Shown: in pieces, positions 7,610 to 16,446 of the stretch
How the letters are laid out: each line of letters opens with the position of its first letter
Position numbering within the stretch: position 1 is the first letter of the stretch
Assembly: GCA_023665805.1 (NCBI GenBank)
Contig: JAMPDJ010000002.1
Location: 62,001-126,000, forward strand
Length of the DNA stretch: 64,000 bases
From: Bacteroides sp.
GTDB lineage: Bacteria > Bacteroidota > Bacteroidia > Bacteroidales > Bacteroidaceae
Reading direction: 5' to 3'
Notes under the pieces: generated by a model
What the model was told of the DNA's origin: nothing
The model's input: only the letters and a program-made list of their open reading frames with translations
Databases searched by the model: none
Translations under genes and position numbers: made by a program

Positions 7610-9013
7610 ATGAAGTCTCTCAAATGCCCAAAGTGCGGAAACGTATTTCAAGTAGACGAAGCGGATTATGCTTCTATCGTCAACCAAGTGAAGAATGCAG
7701 AGTTTGATGCAGAAGTGAACCGCCGCCTTGCGGAACTAAGCGAGCGACACAAGGCCGAGCAGGAACTGGCCACGGCCAGGACCGAAAAGTCGTTCCAAAG
7801 CCTGCTGTCCCAAAAGGAACTCGAACTGAGTGCAAAGGATGCAGAGATAGAACGTATGAAGAGCGAAAAGCACAGCGAACTCTCCAAGTTGAGAGAAGAA
7901 ACGAACGCGGAGATAATCCGGCTGAAAGCCCAATTGGATGGCATCGCGACCCAAAAGGCCAGCGAGATAAGCCTCGCCCTGGCAGAAAAGAACCAGATGA
8001 TTGCCCGGCTGAACTCTGCCATAGCACAAAATGACAGCAAACTGCAACTGGCCATAATGGAAGAACGAAACAAGGCCCAGATGAGCATTCAAGCCAAAGA
8101 GACAGAGATTACCCGGTTGCGCAGTGCTGTAGAGCTGGAGAAGCGAGAAGCCCAAATCCACGAAGCGGCCCTGATGAAGAGGCATGAAGACGAACTGCGC
8201 ATGAAACAGGAGCAAGTAGACTACTACAAGGACCTGAAGGCAAGAATGTCCACCAAGATGGTGGGAGAAACTCTGGAACAGCATTGCAGCATAGAATTCG
8301 AGCAGTACCTGCGCCCACTGATGCCCAATGCATATTTCGACAAGGACAACGATGCAAGCGATGGCAGCAAAGGGGACTTCATCTTTCGTGACTCCGAGGA
8401 TGGTACGGAGTACATCTCCATCATGTTTGAAATGAAAAACGAAATGGACACCACCGCCACCAAGCATAAAAATGAAGACTTCCTTAAGAAACTGGACGAG
8501 GACAGGAAGAAGAAAGGATGCGAATTTGCTGTACTTGTCAGCCTGCTTGAGGCGGAAAACGACCTCTACAACAACGGTATAGTAAACAAAAGCCACCTCT
8601 ATCCCAAAATGTACGTCATCCGTCCACAGTTTTTCGTCCCCTTCATCACTCTGCTTGTCCAGGCTTCCAAGAAGAGTCTGGAATACCGAAAGCAACTCAT
8701 TCTGGCGCAGAGCAAGGAGGTGGACGTAACCAATTTTGAATCCAAGATAGAAAGCTTCAAGACCAAGTTCGGCCGCCACTACGAATTGGCATCCAAGAAG
8801 TTCGCCGATGCCATCAAGGACATTGACGCAACCATAGCAAAACTACAAAAGGTTCGCGAGGAACTGATTGGAAGCGAGAACAATCTGCGCCTTGCCAACC
8901 AGGATACCGAAGACCTTTCCATCCGCAAATTGACATACAAAAACCCTACCATGAAGGTCAAGTTCGATGAAGCAAGGAGGAAACAGGAAAAAAGTGAAAG
9001 TGATGAAATTTGA
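7610..9013 (+). CDS. DUF2130 coiled-coil protein with nuclease-like core
   Basis: I start at the ATG at 7610 (MKSLKCPKCGNVFQVDEADY), because a zinc-ribbon-like CPKC is the normal N-terminus of this family. The upstream in-frame ATG at 7511 adds 33 unrelated residues. The protein has 467 residues: CxxC at the start, a long charged coiled coil (about 25-215), then the DUF2130 domain. The domain shows an acidic residue in GDFIF, then FEMKNE and a hydrophobic strand FAVLVS, which fits a PD-(D/E)xK nuclease fold. The function is unknown. It stands next to a CRISPR locus, and no partner gene is fused to it. Confidence 0.85.
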   Translation: MKSLKCPKCGNVFQVDEADYASIVNQVKNAEFDAEVNRRLAELSERHKAEQELATARTEKSFQSLLSQKELELSAKDAEIERMKSEKHSELSKLREETNAEIIRLKAQLDGIATQKASEISLALAEKNQMIARLNSAIAQNDSKLQLAIMEERNKAQMSIQAKETEITRLRSAVELEKREAQIHEAALMKRHEDELRMKQEQVDYYKDLKARMSTKMVGETLEQHCSIEFEQYLRPLMPNAYFDKDNDASDGSKGDFIFRDSEDGTEYISIMFEMKNEMDTTATKHKNEDFLKKLDEDRKKKGCEFAVLVSLLEAENDLYNNGIVNKSHLYPKMYVIRPQFFVPFITLLVQASKKSLEYRKQLILAQSKEVDVTNFESKIESFKTKFGRHYELASKKFADAIKDIDATIAKLQKVREELIGSENNLRLANQDTEDLSIRKLTYKNPTMKVKFDEARRKQEKSESDEI

Positions 9014-9116
9014 AAACCTCTTGCTTATCCCATGATAACAATCTTATCTTTGTTTATGGAAACGTTAGATTTTTTGAAAAAGAAGTGTCACCTCTCAAAT
9101 CCGTAGGATTACCGTC

Positions 9117-9144
9117 AGTGTCCATCGTCTTGGCGATGGACACT
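9117..9144. terminator. Hairpin after the DUF2130 gene
   Basis: An 11-bp perfect stem (AGTGTCCATCG at 9117-9127, CGATGGACACT at 9134-9144) has a 6-base loop and is followed on the plus strand by TAATGTTTCTTT. It lies about 100 bases after the stop at 9013 and separates it from the convergent CRISPR locus. Confidence 0.6.
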
Positions 9145-9206
9145 AATGTTTCTTTCATCATCAAGCCACAACATACTTGAATTCATTCGACCACACAGCT
9201 TATTTC

Positions 9207-9515
9207 TTATCGTGTCTTTAGTTCTTCCATACTGGCATCACTGACAAGACCGAACTCCCCTTCATTCTTTTTTTCGCTTTTCGCTTGCGGATTTGGAGGT
9301 AATGCGTTATCTTTGCCTTGTGATTGAGCAGTGCTGGGCACGGTATTGGCTTCAATGACTTTGGTTATAGTGCTATCGCCATTGTCAGCTGCTCTTTCAT
9401 CATAAGCTGTTAAGACCCAGTTCTTGGCAGCTTTCTTTTTTCCAGCTTTTACATTTTTCCTTAATTCATCATCAAACCACAACCTCTTGGACAAAAAAAC
9501 AGGTCCAAAATATCT
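9207..9515 (-). pseudogene. C-terminal remnant of a phage-type (PBECR-like) nuclease gene, cut off by the CRISPR array
   Basis: The frame reads, from the base next to the last CRISPR repeat, DRYFGPVFLSKRLWFDDELR and later KNWVLTAYDE, then a low-complexity Ser/Pro/Lys tail ending MEELKTR. The YFG...(I/V)FL and NW(L/V)LTAY blocks are typical of the phage Barnase-EndoU-ColicinE5/D-RelE-like nuclease domain at the end of phage polyvalent or head-morphogenesis proteins. There is no ATG before the array; the first in-frame start-like codon is TTG at 9494. The coding sequence is interrupted exactly at 9516 by the repeat. Only the tail of the domain survives, so a working enzyme is unlikely. The family call comes from motif memory and needs a profile search. 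Confidence 0.55.
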
Positions 9516-10581
9516 ATCTACAATAGTAGAAATTACAATGGACTTATAGCCACTATTAATTCTAAGCGTAAGGATTCTTTAATCTACAATAGTAGAAATT
9601 ACAATGGACTTATAGCCACCATCCATAGAGGTAACTAAGACTACATCTACAATAGTAGAAATTACAATGGACTTATAGCCCTTCCCGACTTTAGGGCGAG
9701 TGATTCTCATCTACAATAGTAGAAATTACAATGGACTTATAGCCTTTATACAAGGTTAGTAAGGATTGGATGCAATCTACAATAGTAGAAATTACAATGG
9801 ACTTATAGCCGGAATGGCTGAAGGAAATAGGAATCAACATCTACAATAGTAGAAATTACAATGGACTTATAGCCCAGGTTAATGCAACTCAACGTCAGCA
9901 ACTATCTACAATAGTAGAAATTACAATGGACTTATAGCCATATCCGGAGGGTTCTGAACCATCATCAATCTACAATAGTAGAAATTACAATGGACTTATA
10001 GCCCACATGGTGCCAGCCGTGCAAGATGATGCAATCTACAATAGTAGAAATTACAATGGACTTATAGCCCAAAAAAGCCCCTGTATCGTCTCCATCAATC
10101 TACAATAGTAGAAATTACAATGGACTTATAGCCATTAATGATACTCTGACAATACAAATATAATCTACAATAGTAGAAATTACAATGGACTTATAGCCAG
10201 ATGCTAGACGAACAGAACAACAGCAAATCTACAATAGTAGAAATTACAATGGACTTATAGCCCTATCAAAAAGAAATACCTTCGTTACAATCTACAATAG
10301 TAGAAATTACAATGGACTTATAGCCACCAGTACCATCGAAGTCGGGATGATAATCTACAATAGTAGAAATTACAATGGACTTATAGCCAACAAACTGCAA
10401 CTAGAATGTACTTAAAATCTACAATAGTAGAAATTACAATGGACTTATAGCCATGGCAAAGCACAAACAATAGTCTTAGAATCTACAATAGTAGAAATTA
10501 CAATGGACTTATAGCCCCTGTTAATCACAATGACTCGGTTCTCATATCTACAATAGTAGAAATTACAATGGACTTATAGCC
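9516..10581 (-). CRISPR. Type V-A CRISPR array, 17 repeats and 16 spacers
   Basis: A 36-bp repeat occurs at 9516, 9582, 9645, 9709, 9775, 9839, 9904, 9968, 10034, 10098, 10163, 10227, 10290, 10353, 10417, 10481 and 10546, with all 17 copies identical as far as I can read. On the transcribed (minus) strand each repeat ends AATTTCTACTATTGTAGAT, the Cas12a handle: stem TCTAC/GTAGA with loop TATT. Spacers are 27-30 bases. The leader is on the right (10582-10777), so the newest spacer is 10517-10545. The distal repeat shows no decay, which suggests the array once continued and was truncated. Spacer 10004-10033 matches the thioredoxin gene of this window perfectly. The other spacers gave no match I could see here. 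Confidence 0.99.
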
Positions 10582-10591
10582 CTTACGTTTG

Positions 10592-10622
10592 CAAAGATAG
10601 CAACAATTAGCTAATCGGCAAA
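10592..10622 (-). promoter_or_regulatory. Pre-crRNA promoter in the CRISPR leader
   Basis: On the minus strand: TTTG (10622-10619), 19 bases, then TATCTTTG (10599-10592), a near-ideal Bacteroidota promoter. The -7 box ends only 10 bases before the first repeat, so the pre-crRNA should start almost at the repeat itself. The remaining leader, up to cas2 at 10778, is A+T rich and gene-free. Confidence 0.8.
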
Positions 10623-10777
10623 CATTTAGGCACACAAATATACAAATAATTTAGATAGGCCTATTTTGCAAACGAACACGTCACCTAACGGCATAACATT
10701 GAATATAAAGCCATTATACTTTTATCTATATTCACGTAGAGACTTACGTCTGTAATCATATCTTTTTGCATTAAGAG

Positions 10778-11050
10778 TCAAAAATACATAATATCTTTAT
10801 CTCTATGAATCGAGTTTCCATACTTTGTCAGTTTCACACTTGAAACATCAAAGATAATAACACTATCACATCCATCAAACTTCTTTGCAAAATACTCTTC
10901 AATCATTACCATAAGGTTATTGATTACACGATTAGTGTTGTTCACTTCATATACAGAATACTGAAGCCTAACAGCTCCATATTTTGTAAGCATTTTTGAA
11001 AATTTTGCACGCAAGCGATCATCGCTTATATCATAACTCACGACTAACAT
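10778..11050 (-). CDS. cas2: CRISPR-associated endoribonuclease/integrase subunit Cas2
   Basis: Cas2 forms the core of the Cas1-Cas2 spacer integrase. The 90-residue protein has the ferredoxin-like opening MLVVSYDISDDRLRAKFSKM, with the conserved Asp7 after the first strand and the SVYEV strand near residues 32-36. The length is normal for the family. It starts one base after the cas1 stop and ends 196 bases before the first repeat, the usual adaptation-module position beside the leader. Confidence 0.93.
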   Translation of the reverse strand: MLVVSYDISDDRLRAKFSKMLTKYGAVRLQYSVYEVNNTNRVINNLMVMIEEYFAKKFDGCDSVIIFDVSSVKLTKYGNSIHRDKDIMYF

Positions 11051-11051
11051 A

Positions 11052-12032
11052 TCATAACAAGAACATGGGATAGGTTTTCACTGATTGTCTCCCCATAAAA
11101 CAACGATAATACGATTGAATGTATTTGAACACTTCTGTTTTATACGGTATCAGAGCATCAAAAAAGACTCGGCAATACTTGGCATTATGTTCGTATCGTA
11201 AACGGTACTCGCCTTTATGTATCAGGAAATCCTTTTCTGAGAATTGTTTACGATTCCATGCTGTTCTCACCGCCTTGTCTATGATTGGCCTGAAAGGCTC
11301 AACTACATCACAGACAAGAGACTTGCGCTTGAACCACATGCGATGATATACGCCCACATAAATATCAAAGCCAAACATTCGTAAAAAACATTCTATGTAA
11401 TTGAATAAAATTGTATAACCGATATCTAAAGTTGCATTTAGCACATCGCACTTTGTGCGTGGACGACGTTGATGCCAATCAAAATCCTGGTAAAATGCAG
11501 CAAAGAATGCTTTGGCTGCAATTCCCTCCAATCCCATCAGTGCATTGTAATCATTGATATCGCAAATAGTATCTAAGCACCCCTGCATTTGACAACGCGA
11601 GTGTTCCGTTCGTTCATCCTTGCGGCGTGTATCGTTCAATGCCTTCATCTGATTCCGTATCTTATTTTCAACTATTACCTTTGCTATACTGATGTCTGTT
11701 TTTTGTAATTCATATTGCCGTCCGCGCAGCAAAAAATTTGCTTCCGCTGAATCTGCCCAAAAGAAAACCGGGCGCAAGGAGGGCTTCATAACAACCAATG
11801 ACACACCATGCTTTTTACATTTCTCTATAAGTGGTGTTGTTACACGCATATGACCGATGACAAACAGAGCCAGTATCTTTTGAAATGGCAATTTGGTGAG
11901 GGTCTTCATCTTATCACTGTCCTCATACGGTTCTTCCAACAATAGTTCACCATTGCTTACTCGAATACTGCGTTCGCGTATGCAGTTGATGACAAAAATA
12001 GTTCTATATTTAATATCCTTATTGGTAAACAT
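11052..12032 (-). CDS. cas1: CRISPR-associated endonuclease Cas1 (type V)
   Basis: Metal-dependent integrase that inserts new spacers. It has 326 residues: an N-terminal beta domain, then the alpha-helical catalytic domain. The expected metal ligands are present: Glu169 in MGLEG, His230 in GVYHRMW, and Asp242 with Glu245 in the segment SLVCDVVEPFRP (238-249). It overlaps the end of cas4 by 14 bases and is followed by cas2 with a one-base gap, so translation is probably coupled. Base composition is as A+T-rich as cas12a, unlike the flanking housekeeping genes. Confidence 0.96.
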   Translation of the reverse strand: MFTNKDIKYRTIFVINCIRERSIRVSNGELLLEEPYEDSDKMKTLTKLPFQKILALFVIGHMRVTTPLIEKCKKHGVSLVVMKPSLRPVFFWADSAEANFLLRGRQYELQKTDISIAKVIVENKIRNQMKALNDTRRKDERTEHSRCQMQGCLDTICDINDYNALMGLEGIAAKAFFAAFYQDFDWHQRRPRTKCDVLNATLDIGYTILFNYIECFLRMFGFDIYVGVYHRMWFKRKSLVCDVVEPFRPIIDKAVRTAWNRKQFSEKDFLIHKGEYRLRYEHNAKYCRVFFDALIPYKTEVFKYIQSYYRCFMGRQSVKTYPMFLL

Positions 12033-12587
12033 TATCTTCAGTTGTTTTATCGCATAAACTACAATAGATGCAATGATGGCATTTGTTTTGGTTTATGGCG
12101 AATTGAGTTTCAGCCGGGCTGTATTCGCGGAATCGTCTCATAAATCCTCGGAACTGCTCTAAATCTGCATCGTCTGGCATCTTTACCGGAATCATTCTAT
12201 TGGTTGAGATTTCATAAAATGCCAATTCGGCAACTTCATATCCCATTTCTTTCAGACATAGCATCTGTGCCCATAACTGATATATCTGCCCTTGGTATAC
12301 TTGCTTCAATTGGTATTTGCGCTCAATGAGTTTTCGTTCCGTTCGCTTATATACATCTATTTTGCCCATCAACCCAAATTCTTCAGAATAAACAGGTAGT
12401 GCCAAAATATCATCGGCTCTATTACTTGCTGTTTTTTTTCTACTGTTTCATGAACAGAACGCCCACGCGTCTGAGGTGTGGCATGATATATTGTTTCGTC
12501 CGTCTCCATATACACATTGTGTAGGTATATGGAGTACGGACAAAATATAAAATCATTTAACGTTGATATGGCTATGTAGTCATTCAT
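12019..12587 (-). pseudogene. cas4: cas4, reading frame broken once in an A8 run
   Basis: Cas4 is a RecB-type exonuclease that trims prespacers and selects PAMs. The first frame (from ATG 12587) reads MNDYIAISTLNDFIFCPYSI and stays in family until EKK near 12432-12439. After that the family sequence (KTASNRADDILALPVYSEEF) continues only in the -1 frame, through IDVYKRTERKLIERKYQL to the C-terminal CHHCIYCSLC cluster at 12055-12090. One extra A (nine rather than eight) would restore a 190-residue protein with all four Fe-S cysteines. GAA AAA AAA CAG is also a plausible -1 slippage site, so the gene may be mutated, expressed by slippage, or subject to a sequencing error. It overlaps cas12a by 8 bases and cas1 by 14. 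Confidence 0.85.
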
Positions 12588-15500
12588 TCAGATAAGGCTT
12601 TTGCTGAGCAAATTGCAACCACTCTTTATTTGATATGGCGAGATTCAGTTTATCTCCACTTGACGTTGTCTGTATTTTACGTATTACCCAAAGGCCCTTT
12701 CTTGCAATGTTATAAGCACCATTGGCGTCTGCATCCTTTGGCAACTGTTCGGGACATGTTCGGCTATCGTAGAAATGTCCGTCTTCATCAGCCACAGGAG
12801 AAAGAAGATAATCTACCTCTGTATTTGTCTGACTGTTTCTCATCTGCAACAAGAGCTTCATCAAATGCATCATTGGCTCAAGATGTTTCTTGTCGGAAAG
12901 TGCACATATTTGCTCTTTAAGATTTTCGCAGATTTCAACATCGGCATCTCGGAAAACTCGTTTGAATTCTTCCGTCAAAACAACCTCTTCATTGTCCCAT
13001 TGATTCAGTTTTTCCGGATTGCGGAAAGTCCGGATACGAGTGCCATGCGTGCATAAAGTCCATTTTGTTCGTGTTCCATCTGCTTTGACCGTAAAATTAT
13101 TGTAGTCAAACTCGAACTCAAACCAATCCTTTTCTGCGTTGTATCGGATAGTATCAAACTTTGAGAAGAAACAACGTGTTTCTTCCGCACTTCTGTATCT
13201 GGTGTCAAACAGGTTGACAAAGCCAGTCACGGGATCAATCTTACTGGTATTCCATGCCGGAATATAAAAGAGGCATCCACTTTGCTTGCCCAACTTTGCA
13301 AAGCTCTCGAACTTACTGGTCATTTGCAGGCCGTGCAAAAGGCCGCCAACTTTATCTGCATCTTTCCGTTTGTCTACATAATAGTTCAACTTATCAATAA
13401 GTTTCTTCTCAAACTGCTCATACACATTGCGCTCTATATTCTGTCTGCCACGCATGAAGCCCATGTTCAAATCTTCCAATACAACTATCGCATTATAATC
13501 TACCACCATTTTTGCCAAAATGTGTACCACCTGGCTTAAATATCCCTCTTTTATATCCTTGATATTCTCTATTCTTTTCCAATCGCGTCGGGATTCAGTA
13601 CGCTCACCTTCACGCTGAGACAATAAATCTTTATAATTCGTGGAATATGTATTGCCCTGATACTCGTTGACTATTTCGTTAAGTGTCATCTGTTTGACTA
13701 TATTGCCCTTCAAGTCTATCAATGAAAGATACAGCAGATGACGTTCTCCACGGTCAATACCAATGACGTGTTCTATACCATTATTACGAATGATATCTAG
13801 TACATTTTCGTTTATATTATCACTACCTGTTGCTTTAAAGTTGATTGTTATAGGAACATGAAACTGAAACTTGTCTACTGTATAGCGACGATTTTTTACT
13901 ATATCATAGTCAAACGTGCTGTCGTGTTTCTTGTTTTGGCTGTTTTTATTAACTATAGGCCTATTGGCACGATGAATCGCAGTTTTATCCAAATCCAGAC
14001 TCTTTTTACGGAAAAACACCTCAGCTTGCCCATTTAGTTTATATACGACATTCGCCAGATTACGCTCATCAAAGAGCATTTTCCAATAAAGTGTGTGCAG
14101 ATTGGGGGTACCTTTACTGAATGCAGAGAAATCCTTATTCCATATTTGGAACAGGTATAACTTGCCTTCATCTACAAGTTGAGTAATGAATGATTCTGAT
14201 ATCTTCCTATATCCAATCATATAACCCTGTTGCTCAACTTCTCTATAGAATCCGCTAATATCTTTATATGTAGACGTTTCAGAAAAATTGAATGGGAATT
14301 TGCACCAATCCTCATGTTTGGCTATAGAATCTTTGAAAAAATCAATCAGCCTGTGACAATCAGAAATACTAAAATTTGCCCCCTTTTTATGCGTGCCCTT
14401 CTCATATGCCTTCTGTATTTCGTCTGAGGGCGCAAATTCATCAATCCTAGATTTTGAGAAGAAAACCTTAGGAAGCATCTTATTAGCTCCTGGTAATAGC
14501 TTGTAATCAACTTTTTCATAGCATACGCCTTCTGACGGAAAAAAGTCTATGTCAAACACATAATTATGTTTCTTATCCATAATAGCGAGATACTGCATTC
14601 CATCCTTGCAAAGGAGAACAGAAGTGCAATCCACCTCTTTATTCAAGTCCCATCCGCCCAATAGTTGTGCGTTTTCAAAGTTCAATTTTATCTTCTCTAT
14701 ACTATAAGGTTTACGGGTGAGCCAATTGCGAACCTTATTATACAGAGGAGTGACAATATCCAGCATGTCCCATGCTTCACGGAGTTGAGCATCAAAATCG
14801 TTGTCCTTATCTGCTTCATCTCCTTTTCCCAAAAGTGGCTTTATAAAATGCTGCAATGCCTTGTATGCATCAAGCAAATTCTTGATCAATGTAATATCGG
14901 CCTCGGACTGATTGATATCAGAGTGCTTCCCGGCAAGAACATCGCTTGCGGCAATATGTGCCATTTCTATCTGATTAAACAGATTGATATGCTGTTCGCC
15001 ATTGCGATCATATGCCCCCAATTGCATAAAATAGCGTTGAATGGAATCTTCTTCGTTTGAGAACGAATTCAAGTATACAATGGAGAAGCTTTTGGCTGTT
15101 TTGAACAGAGTGTCAATACGTTTGTCATACAGCTCAGGCTCACGACGTTCCTTGGCTGTCGGTTTTGCTTTCTGGCGCAATTCCGCCTTTATAAAATTGG
15201 TATAGACATCATAGTGTCCATATATCTGCTGAGATATATCGGTAAGCCCCAAATCATTGGCAATGTAAATATGTTCTGCATCATACGCATCAATATGCAG
15301 AAGTAAATTACGCAGATTATTCAATGTATCTCTCAACAATTCATGTGTCTCGTTAATAGCCACCAGCATTTCGTCATCACTGACAAATTCTTCCGGTAAC
15401 CAAGACAATACTACCCTATCACTCAATAACATTTTATACAGTGGCTTTAACAACGGCAAACGATTGTCCCTGTGTTTCTGATTGTAAAGATTCACATATT

Positions 15501-16284
15501 CATTAAGCCCCTGTATTTTTCTTCCGTCTTCCTCAGTCTTTCCACCTATAATATAGTTGTATACAGAAATCTGCTCCTGTGTCAGCGTATTGCTAAAATA
15601 CCCCAATTGGAACATCTCTGACAGGTGTTCCACGTTAAGATATTCGGAAAAGGCTTCCTCTATCTCTGTGAAATGAATACTTGCCTCACTCTCTGCTATT
15701 TTAGCGAACGATTTTATGTTGTCAAGAAACATAGGCAGGTTTTCATGAATTAGCCTGTAGGCAATCGCCGTGGACTTTTCCTCGGATGTATACATATTCT
15801 TCCTGTTTTCGTGAAAGCCCGTAAAATAGGTCGTGAACTTGCTGAAGTTGCCCACTATGCGTTTTTCATCTTCATCAGTCACAAACTCTGGCAGGTGCTT
15901 CAGAATCAGTTTCTTCTTAAAAAGGTCGGCATACGTTTCACCATCCTTGAATGCATTAACTATATGATTACGCAACGCTGTCTTAATTGCATTAAATTCT
16001 ATCTCATCCTCCACTGTTTTGTCCTTTCTCTCGGCAAGAGAAACATATTGTTCAAGATCTTCAATGTTAAATTGAAGCCTGCCAAGACACATGCTGATGA
16101 AAGCCTTATGATACCTATCTATAATATCTTTTACCTTTTTATACTCCTCAGCCCTTTGCTCGTCTTGGGATATTATCCCTTTCCTTTCTATATTATCCAA
16201 AGTTCTGCCAATAGGCTTTAACTCGAATTTCAGGGTTTTATTTAGAGAATACATCCCTGTAAGATTCTTAATATTTCTCATCAT
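12580..16284 (-). CDS. cas12a: CRISPR-associated RNA-guided endonuclease Cas12a (Cpf1)
   Basis: Single effector of the type V-A system. It processes its own pre-crRNA and cuts double-stranded DNA. It has 1234 residues, similar to the shorter known Cas12a proteins. The N-terminus MYSLNKTLKFELKPIGRTL (from residue 11) is the WED-I opening. The pre-crRNA-processing WED region lies near 797-812 (KNRRYTVDKFQFHVP). The RuvC residues are intact: Asp844 (IGIDRGERH), Glu937 (VVLEDLN) and Asp1186 (DADANGAYN). The Nuc-domain arginine is Arg1149 (LLLQMRNS). It is the first gene of the cas operon. The array repeat carries the matching handle. Expected PAM is TTTV by family (inference). Confidence 0.98.
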   Translation of the reverse strand: MMRNIKNLTGMYSLNKTLKFELKPIGRTLDNIERKGIISQDEQRAEEYKKVKDIIDRYHKAFISMCLGRLQFNIEDLEQYVSLAERKDKTVEDEIEFNAIKTALRNHIVNAFKDGETYADLFKKKLILKHLPEFVTDEDEKRIVGNFSKFTTYFTGFHENRKNMYTSEEKSTAIAYRLIHENLPMFLDNIKSFAKIAESEASIHFTEIEEAFSEYLNVEHLSEMFQLGYFSNTLTQEQISVYNYIIGGKTEEDGRKIQGLNEYVNLYNQKHRDNRLPLLKPLYKMLLSDRVVLSWLPEEFVSDDEMLVAINETHELLRDTLNNLRNLLLHIDAYDAEHIYIANDLGLTDISQQIYGHYDVYTNFIKAELRQKAKPTAKERREPELYDKRIDTLFKTAKSFSIVYLNSFSNEEDSIQRYFMQLGAYDRNGEQHINLFNQIEMAHIAASDVLAGKHSDINQSEADITLIKNLLDAYKALQHFIKPLLGKGDEADKDNDFDAQLREAWDMLDIVTPLYNKVRNWLTRKPYSIEKIKLNFENAQLLGGWDLNKEVDCTSVLLCKDGMQYLAIMDKKHNYVFDIDFFPSEGVCYEKVDYKLLPGANKMLPKVFFSKSRIDEFAPSDEIQKAYEKGTHKKGANFSISDCHRLIDFFKDSIAKHEDWCKFPFNFSETSTYKDISGFYREVEQQGYMIGYRKISESFITQLVDEGKLYLFQIWNKDFSAFSKGTPNLHTLYWKMLFDERNLANVVYKLNGQAEVFFRKKSLDLDKTAIHRANRPIVNKNSQNKKHDSTFDYDIVKNRRYTVDKFQFHVPITINFKATGSDNINENVLDIIRNNGIEHVIGIDRGERHLLYLSLIDLKGNIVKQMTLNEIVNEYQGNTYSTNYKDLLSQREGERTESRRDWKRIENIKDIKEGYLSQVVHILAKMVVDYNAIVVLEDLNMGFMRGRQNIERNVYEQFEKKLIDKLNYYVDKRKDADKVGGLLHGLQMTSKFESFAKLGKQSGCLFYIPAWNTSKIDPVTGFVNLFDTRYRSAEETRCFFSKFDTIRYNAEKDWFEFEFDYNNFTVKADGTRTKWTLCTHGTRIRTFRNPEKLNQWDNEEVVLTEEFKRVFRDADVEICENLKEQICALSDKKHLEPMMHLMKLLLQMRNSQTNTEVDYLLSPVADEDGHFYDSRTCPEQLPKDADANGAYNIARKGLWVIRKIQTTSSGDKLNLAISNKEWLQFAQQKPYLNE

Positions 16285-16446
16285 GACAATTTTATTTTGT
16301 TATTCTTATAATGTAATTTTCCTTTCGTATGTTTATCCACATCAACCAGCAACAGACAAATATCTGTCAATACTGGACATGGTATAATTGCATGGCATCG
16401 CACTGTCCCAATTGCGCGGTTATAGCATTGTATGTTTCAGTCATAT

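Noticed and set aside
9207..9494. An intact antitoxin-like small gene beside the array
   Set aside because: Homology-like sequence continues upstream of the only start-like codon (TTG) right to the repeat, so this is the end of a longer, cut gene.
12580..16284. A TnpB/IscB-like or other Cas12 subtype
   Set aside because: The N-terminal KTLKFELKP(I/V)G motif, the DADANGAYN motif, the length and the repeat handle are all specific to Cas12a.
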